Below are positions 47,056 through 57,208 of a DNA stretch of 64,000 bases, piece by piece; position 1 is the stretch's first letter, and each line of letters begins with the position of its first letter. The notes below the pieces were generated by a model. It saw only the letters and a program-made list of their open reading frames with translations, made no database searches and was not told the origin of the DNA. This stretch comes from Terrimicrobiaceae bacterium (GTDB lineage Bacteria > Verrucomicrobiota > Verrucomicrobiia > Chthoniobacterales > Terrimicrobiaceae). Made by a program: the position numbers and the translations under genes. The stretch spans positions 868,001 to 932,000 of the forward strand of contig JAGYIV010000008.1 in assembly GCA_018402345.1 (NCBI GenBank), written 5' to 3'.

Positions 47056-48360
47056 TCAGCTCCGTCCGATGCTTGTGTATTGGAAGCCGGCGTTGCGGAC
47101 GGTTTCGGGGTTGAGCAGGTTGCGGCCGTCGAAGATGAGCGGCGTGTGCATGGCGTTTTTGAGTTCGGCCAGATCGACGGCGGTGAACTCGTTCCACTCG
47201 GTGGCGATGACGAGGGCTTCGGCCCCTTGGGCGGCCTCGAGGGGGGATTTGGCGACGCGGGCTCCTTGGATGAGTTGGAATTCGATGGCTTTCTCCGTGC
47301 CTTTGGGGTCGTAGGCGATGACATCCGCCCCTTCGGCGACGAGGTCTTGGACAACTTGGACGGCCACGGAGGAGCGGACATCGTCGGTGTCGGGTTTGAA
47401 GGTGAGTCCCCAGACAGCGATTTTCTTGTCTTTGAGAACCCAGAGGGCTTCGCGGATCTTGGCGATGAAGCGTTCGCGCTGGGTGCTGTTGATCTTTTCA
47501 ACCTCCTTGAGGAGGGTGAAGGGGACGCCGAGGTCTTCGCTGATGGCGATGAAGGCGGCAATGTCCTTCGGGAAGCAGGAGCCGCCATAGCCGATGCCGG
47601 CGTTGAGGAAGTTGCGGCCGATGCGTTTGTCGGAGCCGATGCCGTCGGCGACTTTCTCGACATCCGCCCCGCTGGCTTCGCAGATGCGGGCGACGGCGTT
47701 GATGTAGGAAATCTTGAGGGCGAGGAAGGAATTGGCGGCGTGCTTGATGAGTTCGGCCGAGTTGATGTCGGTGACGAGCACGGGGGCCATGAAGGGCTCG
47801 TAGATTTTTTGCATGAGGGCGACGGCGCGTTCGCTGTTGCCGCCGATGACGATGCGGTCGGGCTTCATGAGGTCCGGCACGGCGCAGCCCTCGCGGAGGA
47901 ATTCGGGATTGCTGACGACATCGAACTCGGCGCCGCCCTTGTTGTAGCGGCGGATGGTGTCGGCGACTTTTTCGCCGGTTTTGACGGGCACGGTGCTCTT
48001 GTCGACGATGACGCGGTATTGGCCGGGCTTGAGGACGGCGGCGATCTCGCGGGCGACCTTCTCGATGTAGGAGAGGTCGACACTGCCGTCGGGCTGTGGC
48101 GGTGTGGGCACGGCGATGAAGACGACGTCGGATTTGTCCACGCCCTCCTCGGTGCTGGTGGTGAAGCTCAGGCGGCCGGCGGCGACATTGCGGTGGAGGA
48201 GTTCCTCGAGGCCGGGCTCGTAGATCGGGACTTCGCCTTTGAGAAGCTGGGCGACTTTCTTCTCGTTGTTGTCCACGCAGACGACGTGGTGGCCGACTTC
48301 GGCGAAGCATGCGCCGGAAACAAGGCCGACGTATCCAGATCCAATGATGCAGAGTTTCAT
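47056..48360 (-). CDS. ugd: UDP-glucose 6-dehydrogenase
   Basis: Oxidises UDP-glucose twice with NAD+ to UDP-glucuronate. At 434 residues it is the common bacterial length. Diagnostic parts are the N-terminal Rossmann motif GSGYVGLVSGACFAEVGH, IAVPTPPQPDGSVDLSYIE, SNPEFLREGCAVPD and the catalytic Cys in GYGGSCFPKD. The C-terminal domain has VWGLTFKPDTDDVRSSVA. Its product would feed the UDP-glucuronate decarboxylase encoded at 21.9 kb. It lies 36 nt downstream of lptD on the same strand, so cotranscription with lptD is possible. Confidence 0.96.
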   Translation of the reverse strand: MKLCIIGSGYVGLVSGACFAEVGHHVVCVDNNEKKVAQLLKGEVPIYEPGLEELLHRNVAAGRLSFTTSTEEGVDKSDVVFIAVPTPPQPDGSVDLSYIEKVAREIAAVLKPGQYRVIVDKSTVPVKTGEKVADTIRRYNKGGAEFDVVSNPEFLREGCAVPDLMKPDRIVIGGNSERAVALMQKIYEPFMAPVLVTDINSAELIKHAANSFLALKISYINAVARICEASGADVEKVADGIGSDKRIGRNFLNAGIGYGGSCFPKDIAAFIAISEDLGVPFTLLKEVEKINSTQRERFIAKIREALWVLKDKKIAVWGLTFKPDTDDVRSSVAVQVVQDLVAEGADVIAYDPKGTEKAIEFQLIQGARVAKSPLEAAQGAEALVIATEWNEFTAVDLAELKNAMHTPLIFDGRNLLNPETVRNAGFQYTSIGRS

Positions 48361-48396
48361 GTGTGTGTTTTGTTTTTTGGTAAATGAAGGGGGGCC

Positions 48397-50703
48397 CTAT
48401 TCGATCGCGCCGGCCGGCTCCTGCGAGTCGCCATCGGGGCTGAAGGGGAGGGTGAAAGAGAGTTCGGGGGCGTCCTTGAGCGTCATCATGAGAAGGAGGC
48501 CGAATTCCTGGTCGCCTCCCATGTTGTCACGGACTTCTGCGCCGAGCGAGGCGACCCAGCTGGTGAGGTCGCGGTTGATGAAGTAGCGCTGGTATTGCAT
48601 GATGCCGGAGTTGAATTCGTATTGCTCGTAGAGGCTCACGCTCCAGTTGTCGTTGACGCGCCAGTAGGCGAAGAAATTGAGTTGGCTGTCGTCGGTGAAA
48701 TAGTCGTTGCCGTCGATGTAGCGGTGGCCGATCGAGAAGCGGAGGTCGCGGGTGGGCATGAAGCCGAGCTGGGTATTGACCTCGGTGAAGCCCTCGGTGA
48801 CGACAGGGAGCTGGGAAGCGATGGAAAAGTAGGACCAGGGGACGGGGTTGAATTGGACAACGTTGAAGGCGTTTGAAACCGGGGCGTCGGAGTAGGGGCT
48901 GTCGAAATTGACATCCATGAACGTGTTGAAGCTGAGCCACTGGTAGGTCGCGTTGTTGCGCCGGGTCTGGAACCGCTGGGCGACGCCGAGGCGGGTGATG
49001 TTCCACGTGTCGATCGAGTCGATGGCGGTGAATTGTGGGAAGTCGAGGGCGAGGAGCTGGGTGGATGGCACGACGCGGTCGAACTGGTAGATGTCCTCGG
49101 GGCTCGGGCCCATGTTGTAGACGCCGGAGTAGTTGAGGTAGGGCTCCACGACGTGGCGGATACCGTCGATGCCGAGCCAGCGCGCTTGAATTTGCTCGAA
49201 GGCGCGGGAGACCTTGGTCGAGACCGTGAGGCCGTAATTCAAGACTGGTCGAAAGGCAGCGCCCTTGTCGACGAGGTTGGCCGAGGGGGTGTTCAGCGGG
49301 TTGCTTTCATTGGTGGGGCCCGCCGTGATGAATTCGCCCGAGACAGGATCAAGAACTGTGTCGCCGGAGGTCGGGGTGATGAACGAGCCGCTCTGGCTGT
49401 AGTAGGTGCCACGGATGCCGACCTTGGGATTGAGGTTCAACCACTCGAAGATTTTCGTGGGGAGGGACCATTGGTGGAAGGTGTCAAAGCGTGTCGCCGA
49501 GTAGTCGGGATAGTCGGTTTGCCGGAAGTAGGGATCGTTTGAAAAGGCCCGGGAGAGCGAGGCCACGCCGGTCTCGCCGTCATATTGCACCGGGAGGCCG
49601 AAGAAAGGTTGCTGCTTGAAATCGACAACAAGTTCCGGCTTGCGCTCGGTGACCTCTTGGAAGTCGTTGACCTGCCAGCGGCCGATGAGGCTGAGGGTGT
49701 AATCCTCATCCCACTTCGTGAGGGAGAGGGAGTTGTCGGGCTGGGGATCGATGCGGTAGATGCTCGGATAGAAGTCCTCGAGGAAATCGACATCGCTGAG
49801 AACATTGATATCCGCCGTGCCGTAGATGTCGTCGGTGAAGAAGAGGCGTTGTTGGAAAGAGACGCGGTAGCGGTTTGTGGTGCGGGTCTCGGGAGGTTCG
49901 CCGGGGGCCTCGACGGTGGTGACGTCCTGCGTTTCAAAAACGTAGTCGCCGCTGAACCGGCCGTAGTTCCTGTTTTCCGGCCCATAGGACATGTCGAGAT
50001 CCAAGCCGACCGAGGGACCGAACTCGGTGCGTTCCTCGAGGCGCACGGTGCCGTCAACGCCCTCAAAGACCGGAAAGCTGTAGCCGAGGAGAAGGTAGGC
50101 CCCCCAGCGGGAATCGTAACCCGGCAGGATTTGGAACCCCGAATTGTTCATGTTCGAGTAGAGGTAGGGCAGCCAAAAGACAGGCGTCTGGCCGACATAG
50201 AGGGTGGTATTGGTCAGGATGACGCGGCTGTCGGGATAAAATCGCATCGAGCGCGGGCGGACACGGAAATCTGGTTGGGACGAGTCATGGGTGGTGACCG
50301 AAGCGTCGCGAATGTGGAACTCCTTCGGATTGACCGAGCGGAAGTTGAATGCGCGGAAATACATGGGGTATTCGGAGCCCGAGAATTCGAGGGCGCGCAT
50401 TTGCTTGGTTTCCAGATTGAAGAGCGCGCGCTGGCCGGTGAGGACCTGCTCGGGGGTGTAAACGCGGATGTTTCCCACGAGGAGGACATCGCGCGAGTCG
50501 GGGTTGTATTCCGCGTAGTCGCAGAAAATGCTGTAGTCGCCGTAGTGGATCTGGACGTTGTCCTCGGCGATCGCCACGCCTTGATTGAAGCGCGTATCGC
50601 CATCCGCCGTGATCTCGACCGGCGCGTCCCCGAAGCTCCCGAACTGGGCGTGCGCGGAGAGCAGCGACACCGCGGCAAAAAGGGCTGCAAGGAACTTCCT
50701 CAT
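48397..50703 (-). CDS. lptD: LPS-assembly outer membrane protein LptD-like
   Basis: A 768-residue protein with a signal peptide (cleavage after SAHA, residue 19), an OstA/LptA-like beta-jellyroll (EITADGDTRFNQGVAIAEDN, YAEYNPDSRDVLLVGNIRVY) and a long C-terminal beta-barrel. The barrel has alternating aromatic strands, for example PVFWLPYLYSNMNNSGFQI and FSIGHRYIDGNDYFTDDSQ. It fits LptD, which inserts LPS in the outer leaflet. I see no cysteines in the N-domain, so the disulfides of E. coli LptD are missing. It lies 114 bp downstream of gspF on the same strand. Confidence 0.82.
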   Translation of the reverse strand: MRKFLAALFAAVSLLSAHAQFGSFGDAPVEITADGDTRFNQGVAIAEDNVQIHYGDYSIFCDYAEYNPDSRDVLLVGNIRVYTPEQVLTGQRALFNLETKQMRALEFSGSEYPMYFRAFNFRSVNPKEFHIRDASVTTHDSSQPDFRVRPRSMRFYPDSRVILTNTTLYVGQTPVFWLPYLYSNMNNSGFQILPGYDSRWGAYLLLGYSFPVFEGVDGTVRLEERTEFGPSVGLDLDMSYGPENRNYGRFSGDYVFETQDVTTVEAPGEPPETRTTNRYRVSFQQRLFFTDDIYGTADINVLSDVDFLEDFYPSIYRIDPQPDNSLSLTKWDEDYTLSLIGRWQVNDFQEVTERKPELVVDFKQQPFFGLPVQYDGETGVASLSRAFSNDPYFRQTDYPDYSATRFDTFHQWSLPTKIFEWLNLNPKVGIRGTYYSQSGSFITPTSGDTVLDPVSGEFITAGPTNESNPLNTPSANLVDKGAAFRPVLNYGLTVSTKVSRAFEQIQARWLGIDGIRHVVEPYLNYSGVYNMGPSPEDIYQFDRVVPSTQLLALDFPQFTAIDSIDTWNITRLGVAQRFQTRRNNATYQWLSFNTFMDVNFDSPYSDAPVSNAFNVVQFNPVPWSYFSIASQLPVVTEGFTEVNTQLGFMPTRDLRFSIGHRYIDGNDYFTDDSQLNFFAYWRVNDNWSVSLYEQYEFNSGIMQYQRYFINRDLTSWVASLGAEVRDNMGGDQEFGLLLMMTLKDAPELSFTLPFSPDGDSQEPAGAIE

Positions 50704-50817
50704 GGGCGGGCGAGGCTACTGGGAGCGTGTGGCCAGATCAAGGGTGGAGTTGGGGTTGAGCGCGGGTTGGAAAGGCGAGGGGAGTTGCGGATTTGGAAAA
50801 CTCGACCACGTCTGATA

Positions 50818-52046
50818 TCAGCGGGCCTTGAGCGAACTCACACTGGTGAGGATGCCTGGCGATCATCGAATAGGCGACGATGCCGACGAAGAACGCGACG
50901 AGGAGGATGATTGCGGGCTGGACGAGTGTCGTGAGATGGCCGATGCGCGAGGTGAGGTCGCGGTCGTAGCGCTTGGCGGCACGCTCGAGCGAGGTGGCGA
51001 TGTCGCCGGTCTGTTCGCCGATGGCGAGGATGTCGAGCATGACGGGGGAAAAACCCCACCCGCCGGAACGCGCTCGCCAGCGACGTGCCCTCGCCCACCA
51101 TCGCGGCGGCCCGGACGAGGAGCGCCTTCAAATACACATTTGCCGTGGCGTTGGTCATGAGTTGCAGCGCCTGGAGAAGTGCGACGCCGTTCGACACGAG
51201 CGTGGACAGTGTTTGCAGCATCTCGGCGAAAAACTTGGCCTGGAGAACAGGGCCGACCACAGGGAGGCCGAGCATCGTGCGGTGCCACCAGTCGCGGCCC
51301 GCCGGAGTCCTCACAGCGCCGCGCGCCGTGAGCGCCACCACGCCGATCAAGGCCACGATCGCCCACCACCAGGTGCCACAAAATTCGCTGACCGCGATCA
51401 AGACACGCGTGATCACAGGAAGTTGCTGGCCCGTTTTTCCAAGGAGCACCGACAATTGAGGCACCAAAAATGTGAGGAACACGAACATGAGGACGATCGC
51501 CGAGGCGAAGACGATGGCGGGATACAGGAGCGAGGATACCACGCGGCGGCGCAGGTCCTCGATGAGGGTCAGGTAGTCGCACTGGCGTTTCAGGATTTGC
51601 GGGAGCGCGCCGGAGGCCTCGCCCGCGGCGACCAGATTGCAATAGAGGGTGTCAAACGTGCGGCCGCAGGATTGCAACGCGGCGGAAAATCCCACGCCGT
51701 CGCGCACCTTCTGCCTCAAATGCGCGGCGATGACCGGCGTGCCCGATTTTTCCTGGCGTTGCTCGATCACTTTCAACGCCCCCTCGAGCTTCAGACCGGC
51801 CTCGAGCAACTCGGCCAATTCCTCGGTGAAGTGCAATAATTGGACATTCCCGAGTCTCGGCAGCGGATCTCCGGCGGAGGGTGCCTTCTTTCGATTTGCC
51901 CCCCCCGCGCCCGCCTCCGTGAGGCTCACCGGCCGCAGGCCGCGGTCAACCAACTGGCGAAACGCCTCCGCCCGCGTCCTGGCCTCGAGGCGGCCTTCCT
52001 CGCTCCGCCCGCTGGCATCTGCCGCCTTGTAGGAAAACTCAGGCAT
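50818..52046 (-). CDS. gspF: Type II secretion inner membrane platform protein GspF, two frameshifts
   Basis: Three-helix inner-membrane protein that couples the GspE ATPase to pseudopilus assembly. The N-terminus MPEFSYKAADASGRSEEG is typical; I use the ATG at 52046, preceded by GGGAAAAG, rather than 52073. Cytoplasmic domains (LLHFTEELAELLEAGLKLEGAL and LVAAGEASGALPQILKR) and the first two helices are intact. One extra base at the G5A5 tract 51044-51053 shifts the frame; the proper continuation is VMLDILAIGEQTGDIATSLER and the last helix LVQPAIILLVAFFVGIVAYS. A second extra base near 50858 hides the true end ILTSVSSLKAR (stop 50818-50820). Corrected length is about 408 residues. Confidence 0.9.
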
Positions 52047-52087
52047 CGCTTTTCCCGTGACCCTTGGCGGCATGATTGGCCGCCGCG

Positions 52088-53785
52088 CTATTCATCCAGC
52101 ACCTCCAGTTCGCTGCTGGTCACGCGCAGCACCTCCTCAACGGACGTCACGCCTTGGGCGACCCTATCCCAGCCGGCCTTTCGCAGGGGCGCCATGCCCT
52201 CGCGCATGGCAATCTCCCTCAACTCGGACCCCGATGCCCGGTGCTGGATCGCCTCCTGGAGGCGGTTGCTCATCATGCAAATCTCGAAAATCGCCGAGCG
52301 GCCCGCATAGCCTGTGTTCCGGCATTTCTCGCAGCCCGCCGGGCGCCGGATTTTTTCCGCCCACTCGACGGGATACCCGAAGCCCCGCAGGTCCTCGGCC
52401 TTGTATTCAGCCGGCTGCGCGCAGTGCGGGCACAATTTTCTGACCAGCCGCTGCGCGATGAAGGATCGCACGGCTGAGCCGACGAGAAACGGCTCGACGC
52501 CCATGTCCAGCAGACGCGTGATTCCGCCCACAGCGTCGTTTGTGTGCAGGGTGCTGAAGACAAGGTGGCCGGTCAGCGCGGCGCGAATGGCGATCTCCGT
52601 GGTTTCGAGGTCGCGCATTTCGCCGACCATGACGACATTCGGGTCGCCGCGCAGGATGCTCCGCAAGGCCGTGGCGAAATCGAGGTTGATCTCGGGTTTC
52701 ACCGCGATTTGGATGACGCCGTCGAGCTTGTGTTCGACGGGATCCTCGATCGTGACAATGCGGCGCTCCTTCACATTGAGGGCGCTCAGGAAGGTGTAGA
52801 GCGAGGTGCTCTTGCCGCAACCGGTGGGGCCGGTGACAAGAATAATGCCGTTCGGCGTGGAGATGAGATTGCGGATGGTGCGTTCGTTCAGCGGGTCGAG
52901 GCCGAGGCCCGAGAAATCGAAGCGCTGCTGTCCGAGCAGTCGGAGGCTCACGTTCTCACCGTGCACGCAGGGAATCGTGGCCACGCGCACATCGATCGGG
53001 CGCCCGGCGATCTCCAGCGCGATGCGCCCGTCCTGCGGACGCCGCCTCTCCGCGATATCCAGCCCCGACATGATCTTGAGCCGCGAGGTCAGGGAGTCCT
53101 GGAGGAGTTTGATGCGCTGGGGCACCGGCGTTTCATGGAGCACGCCGTCGATCCTGTAACGAATACGAAGGTCTTGGCCGAGCGGCTCGAAGTGGATGTC
53201 CGTCGCGCCTTGCTGCAAGCCCTCGCGCAGAATCTGGTTCACGAATTTCATGACCGAGGCCTCGGAGTCGTCCTCATCCACGATATTCACCTCCTCGCGC
53301 GCGGTCTCGGAGAGGTCTCCCTCGCGGTCCTCCAGCAACTCCTCGAAGGTGTCCGCTCCCACGCCGTAGGTCGTTTTGAGCCGCTCCAACAGGTGCCGCC
53401 GTGTGGTCATGCGCAGACGCACCGGGCCACGCCAAAACTGCGCGACCGCCTGCCATGCGGCGTGGTCGAAGGGGTCGAAGCCGAGGATTTCGAGGTCGCC
53501 GTTTTCAGGAAGCGACTCCGGCAGCACAAGGCAGCCCAGTGCCAACCTCGCCGGGAAGCGCTCCCGCGCGTTTTCAGGCACAACCACAGCGGCCTCCTCA
53601 CGCCAAGGCACGCGCAACTCCTCAGCGAGTGCTTTCAAAAACGCCGGTTCATCGACGATCTTGGCGTCGAGAATCGCGGCGACAGGCGATTTCTGGGCGA
53701 ATGCCGCCGCCTTCAGCACCGAGCGGCACTGCTCCGCATCGGCGCAGCCCGTGCGGGCCGCCAGTTCCAACAACATCTCAGTCAT
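52088..53785 (-). CDS. gspE: Type II secretion ATPase GspE
   Basis: Hexameric assembly ATPase of about 565 residues. The N-terminal domain is followed by LREGLQQGATDIHFEPLGQD and the core: Walker A LVTGPTGCGKSTSLYTF, Asp box IVTIEDPVEHKLDGVIQI, Walker B RGDPNVVMVGEMRD and the His box. The zinc module has two CxxC pairs, LCPHCAQPAEY and GCEKCRNTGYAGR. The ATG at 53785 overlaps the gspD stop by 8 nt. A later ATG at 53776 is possible. No substitution in catalytic residues is seen. Confidence 0.96.
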   Translation of the reverse strand: MTEMLLELAARTGCADAEQCRSVLKAAAFAQKSPVAAILDAKIVDEPAFLKALAEELRVPWREEAAVVVPENARERFPARLALGCLVLPESLPENGDLEILGFDPFDHAAWQAVAQFWRGPVRLRMTTRRHLLERLKTTYGVGADTFEELLEDREGDLSETAREEVNIVDEDDSEASVMKFVNQILREGLQQGATDIHFEPLGQDLRIRYRIDGVLHETPVPQRIKLLQDSLTSRLKIMSGLDIAERRRPQDGRIALEIAGRPIDVRVATIPCVHGENVSLRLLGQQRFDFSGLGLDPLNERTIRNLISTPNGIILVTGPTGCGKSTSLYTFLSALNVKERRIVTIEDPVEHKLDGVIQIAVKPEINLDFATALRSILRGDPNVVMVGEMRDLETTEIAIRAALTGHLVFSTLHTNDAVGGITRLLDMGVEPFLVGSAVRSFIAQRLVRKLCPHCAQPAEYKAEDLRGFGYPVEWAEKIRRPAGCEKCRNTGYAGRSAIFEICMMSNRLQEAIQHRASGSELREIAMREGMAPLRKAGWDRVAQGVTSVEEVLRVTSSELEVLDE

Positions 53786-56114
53786 ACTCGGGCTTGCTCC
53801 AAGGCCAGAAGGATTTCTTTTTCTTCTCGGGGCGGAAGACCGAGGGCGGGCCGGGTTGCTCGGCAAGCGGCGCGGTCATCGCCTGGCCATCCACACCGAG
53901 TGGCGTGCGATCGCCCTCGTAGGCGCTGGCCTTCAGCATATCCTCGTTCGAATCCACAACCACCGGCTGGATCATCACGATCAACTCGCGTTTTTCGATC
54001 TTGTCCTGAGTGCGCCCGCCGAGCAACGAGCCGACGATGGGAATCTCCGAGATGTAGGGGATGCCCTCTTTACCCTCATCCTTTTCCTCCGAAATCAACC
54101 CCCCGAGCACGATGGTGGTGCCATTTGGCACGCGCACGCTCGTGGTGATCTCCTGGGTGGCGATGACCGGCACTTGGTTCCCGGAAATGTTTTCCCTGCC
54201 CACGATGTTGTCGTTCGTCTGCGCGATGACCAGATTCACCTCGCCGTCGGAGTTGATCAATGGAACGACTTCAAGCTTCAACACGACGTCCTGGTATTGG
54301 ATGTTCGATGTAATCGAAGACCCGTTGCCGGTGATGCCGCCGCCGGTGGCCGTGGTAAGAGCTTGCGTGGGCACGGGCACCTTCTGGCCCGAGAGGATCG
54401 TCGCCTTGCGGTTGTTGGTGGTGTAAACCACAGGCCGCGATAATGTTTTAAACCGGTTGGTGGTTTCGAGGAACCTCGCAAAAATATCCACAGAGTCCGC
54501 GATGGTGCCGTAAACGGTCAATCCCGACAGGCCCGACAGGGTGGGGAGCGCTGATGGATCGGTGATATTCAGCGGGTTGTTCGGAAACACACCGCCGGGA
54601 AGCATGTTCGGGTTTATCGCCGTGGCAGCGAAGCCGCTTGTGGGCGAGTTTCCGAGGAGGTTGTTCAGCGGCTCAAACCCCTTGTTTCGGATAAAGTAGC
54701 TCACCCCGTAGTCCAGGCCCTTGCCAAGCCGCAGTTGGCCGATCACCACAGCCAGATAGACCTGCTTCGGGCGCTGGTCGAGGATGTCGAGAATCTGCTG
54801 TGTGCGCAGTTTGCTCTCGGGGGGACCGAAGACAACGATGCTGTTCGCGTTGCTGTCTGCGATGAGACGGATTTCGCCGATGGTGACGGCTTGCGGAGCT
54901 CCCTGCTCGGTTTCGTTGGCCAGCCGGTCAGGCCGGTCCAAGCCGGAACCGGCATCGGAATTGTTTCGACCGCGCTGGGTGTTGTTTCCAAAGCCTTGGT
55001 TTTGGTTGCGGCGCTGTTGTTGTGAATCGCCTTCAGCTCCGGAAACCTGCTTCTCGCTGTCTGGATCGCCGAGCATATCCGACAGGACCGGGAGGATATC
55101 CGTGACAGGAACGTATTTCAGCTTTCGCGTGAAGGGTTGCTCGAAATCGGCGGCGGCATCGAGGTTGGAAATGACCTCGCGCACGTAGCGGTAGTTCTCC
55201 ACACGCGTCACCACGAGCACGCGGTTCGTGCGCTTGTCGGCGAGGAATTTCGCCTGCCCGGTCACAAGGTTGTTTTCGTAGCGGGCATTGGAAATGCCGG
55301 CCGCCGCCTGCGCCGGAGGCGGGGCTTGGCCACCCCCTTCGGCGGGCTTCCCTTGGGCTTGATTCACGCTGGCACCCGACCCCTGCTTGCCCCCCTCGTT
55401 CTTGGTGAACATCGCATCGAGCATTTCCACGACCTTCTCGGCGTTCGCCCGCCTCAAGGTGACAAACTCGGTGACCACCCGCGCGGGCTCGACATCGATG
55501 AGCTTCAACACAGCCAGCGCCTTTTCAATCAAGGCGGTCTTGTCGGTGATGATCACCGCGTTGGTATTCGGCACAGGCACCAGCGACCCGTAGGCATTCA
55601 TCTGGATGACCCCTTGCAACACGGCAATCGCATCCTCGGGGGTCAAGAAGGCGAGCGGCTTGTAGAAACTCAACACTTGGTCGCTCTGCGGCAGTAGCGT
55701 CTCCTCGCTCAGGATCGGCACACCCTCCGTGCGCGGAGCGCGGCTGGGGCCGAGGATTTTCACGGTCTCGCCATCCACCGGCACCAGGCTGTAGTTGTTC
55801 AACAACAGCGAGCTTTCAATGATCGCGATCGCGTCCTCCCGCGACACCGGCTTGGAAATCATGATCGAGAGTTCCTGCCCGGCGAGGTTCGAGTCGCGAA
55901 TGATGCGCTTGCCGGTGAGGACCTCGTAGAACGCGATCACATCCAAGACCGAGTTTTTCGGGAAGGTGATGGTGACATTGTCGCTCTCGACGGGCTTGGC
56001 GGGCGGCTTGAGCCTCGGGGTGACGGGAACGCCCGGCGGCACCGCCGGCGGTTGCTGGGCCGGAGCGGAGGTTGCAATCAGCAAAAGGAAAAGCAGTGGT
56101 GTGTATCGCATCAT
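53778..56114 (-). CDS. gspD: Type II secretion outer membrane secretin GspD
   Basis: A 778-residue secretin. A signal peptide (about residues 1-19) precedes N0 (NVTITFPKNSVLDVIAFYEVLTGKRI), N1-N3 domains (VIITDKTALIEKALAVLKLID, FVTLRRANAEKVVEMLDAMF) and the secretin core, closing with VRVPNGTTIVLGGLISEEKDEG and GIPYISEIPIVGSLLGGRT. The N3 loop is enlarged with Gln/Asn-rich sequence (QQQRRNQNQGFGNNTQRG). Unlike the two secretins at 27-32 kb, it has no N-terminal TPRs, so it is a separate T2SS-type subfamily. It is coupled to the preceding gene by a 4-nt overlap. Confidence 0.95.
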   Translation of the reverse strand: MMRYTPLLFLLLIATSAPAQQPPAVPPGVPVTPRLKPPAKPVESDNVTITFPKNSVLDVIAFYEVLTGKRIIRDSNLAGQELSIMISKPVSREDAIAIIESSLLLNNYSLVPVDGETVKILGPSRAPRTEGVPILSEETLLPQSDQVLSFYKPLAFLTPEDAIAVLQGVIQMNAYGSLVPVPNTNAVIITDKTALIEKALAVLKLIDVEPARVVTEFVTLRRANAEKVVEMLDAMFTKNEGGKQGSGASVNQAQGKPAEGGGQAPPPAQAAAGISNARYENNLVTGQAKFLADKRTNRVLVVTRVENYRYVREVISNLDAAADFEQPFTRKLKYVPVTDILPVLSDMLGDPDSEKQVSGAEGDSQQQRRNQNQGFGNNTQRGRNNSDAGSGLDRPDRLANETEQGAPQAVTIGEIRLIADSNANSIVVFGPPESKLRTQQILDILDQRPKQVYLAVVIGQLRLGKGLDYGVSYFIRNKGFEPLNNLLGNSPTSGFAATAINPNMLPGGVFPNNPLNITDPSALPTLSGLSGLTVYGTIADSVDIFARFLETTNRFKTLSRPVVYTTNNRKATILSGQKVPVPTQALTTATGGGITGNGSSITSNIQYQDVVLKLEVVPLINSDGEVNLVIAQTNDNIVGRENISGNQVPVIATQEITTSVRVPNGTTIVLGGLISEEKDEGKEGIPYISEIPIVGSLLGGRTQDKIEKRELIVMIQPVVVDSNEDMLKASAYEGDRTPLGVDGQAMTAPLAEQPGPPSVFRPEKKKKSFWPWSKPEYD

Positions 56115-56683
56115 TGTCCAGGATTGTCGGGAGAGGGTTGGCCGGAGATCACACGGCGGCGGATCACGCGGCGCGGTTTTTCGTTGCCGGGTGCTCCCGG
56201 CGTGATTTTGGGATTGGGTTCGGCCCCAGCGTTAGCAGGGGGCACAGGGCCCTTGGATGGAGGCGGCGCGGGGGCCTGGGATAACTCGAACACTGTATCG
56301 GAAAAACGAATCTCGGCGGTTTGTCCGGCGATTTGAACCTTCGCGCGCATGTTTTTCGGATTCGGATCGCTGAAAAATTCCAGCAGGCTGTTTCCCGAAT
56401 TGTCATTTTCAGCGCGGAGCAAGAGCCGCTGTTGGGTGTTTTTGTCCCAGACAAAAACAACCTGCTCTCCGCCCATGGTTGCCGCACCCGCCAAGTGGAA
56501 CCTGTCCTCGGGAGCGGCCGTTTCCTCGGCAGTGGGCAATGAGAACGGCGACCTCCCGAGAAGAGATTGAAAATCAGCGAGTGCCCTCGGCTTTTCCCAC
56601 GCCTCCTGCGCCAAGGCGGAGCCGCCTCCGGCCGCCAAAAGCAGGCAAACAGCCAAAAAGCAGAGATGTCGTGGCGCGATCAC
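56111..56683 (-). CDS. Periplasmic T2SS-associated protein, possible GspC-like HR domain
   Basis: A 190-residue protein starting at a GTG (56683) that overlaps the gspM stop in a GTGA. It has a signal-like N-terminal helix (HLCFLAVCLLLAAGGGSALA), then ADFQSLLGRSPFSLPT and FHLAGAATMGGEQVVFVWDKNTQQ. The following strand-rich stretch is reminiscent of the GspC homology region that contacts the secretin N0 domain. A Pro-rich tail follows. Its position between gspM and gspD supports such a bridging role. No PDZ domain is present. The GspC link is inference. Confidence 0.5.
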   Translation of the reverse strand: MIAPRHLCFLAVCLLLAAGGGSALAQEAWEKPRALADFQSLLGRSPFSLPTAEETAAPEDRFHLAGAATMGGEQVVFVWDKNTQQRLLLRAENDNSGNSLLEFFSDPNPKNMRAKVQIAGQTAEIRFSDTVFELSQAPAPPPSKGPVPPANAGAEPNPKITPGAPGNEKPRRVIRRRVISGQPSPDNPGQ

Positions 56684-57208
56684 GGAGTGGTTTCCCTTTC
56701 GTTGTAGTGTTGCCGCACGACGATTTCGGCAATCACATTCGGCGGTTCCTTGTCGCTGCGGATCAAAATCCTGTCGATGGATTTCCAGGCTCCCGGGCTC
56801 TGCAGTCCGAAAAGAAACGTCGCAAACCCCGCGAAGGGCCCGCCCACCTTGGTTTGCAACACGGCGGCTTGGCCACCCTCCGCATGGCATCAAGGTCTCC
56901 TCGACAATCGTCAACCCGGCGGACTCGGCGGAACTCCGCACCTCGCCGAGCAGCCTGGTGTTCGCCTCGTCCGCTGAAACCACCGGGGGCGGATTCGCCG
57001 CGAGCCATTCGCTCCCGGAGCTGATCATCTCCGCAGCCGAAGAGAGGCTGGTGTATTCGGCCAGCTTCGCCTTGTCCGCCGCGAGGGAGCGCGCCGTGTC
57101 GCGCCGCTTGTCGAGCCAGAAACGCACAACAAACAGGTTCGACGCGACAAACACCGCCGCCAGAAACACCAATAGCAACCGCCTCTCGTTACTCGCCAGC
57201 TTCCGCAT
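56680..57208 (-). CDS. gspM: Type II secretion protein GspM-like, one frameshift
   Basis: A 175-residue inner-membrane protein of the T2SS platform. The N-terminus MRKLASNERRLLLVFLAAVF contains the single membrane helix, and a coiled coil (WLDKRRDTARSLAADKAKLAEY) follows. The frame breaks near 56880-56890; beyond it the correct sequence is GGQAAVLQTKVGGPFAGFATF to RSDKEPPNVIAEIVVRQHYN. This is the ferredoxin-like GspM/PilO-type periplasmic domain. It overlaps gspL by 20 nt and the following gene by 4 nt. Confidence 0.72.

Noticed and set aside
46890-47663. Long minus-strand frame overlapping ugd
   Set aside because: It runs through the ugd gene out of frame with low-complexity Ser/Pro translation; ugd is certain. 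The last 45 residues outside ugd have no recognisable family.
48999-49014. Half match to the parS palindrome (TGTTCCACGTGTCGAT) inside lptD
   Set aside because: Only the left arm matches and it is coding sequence, so it is probably chance.
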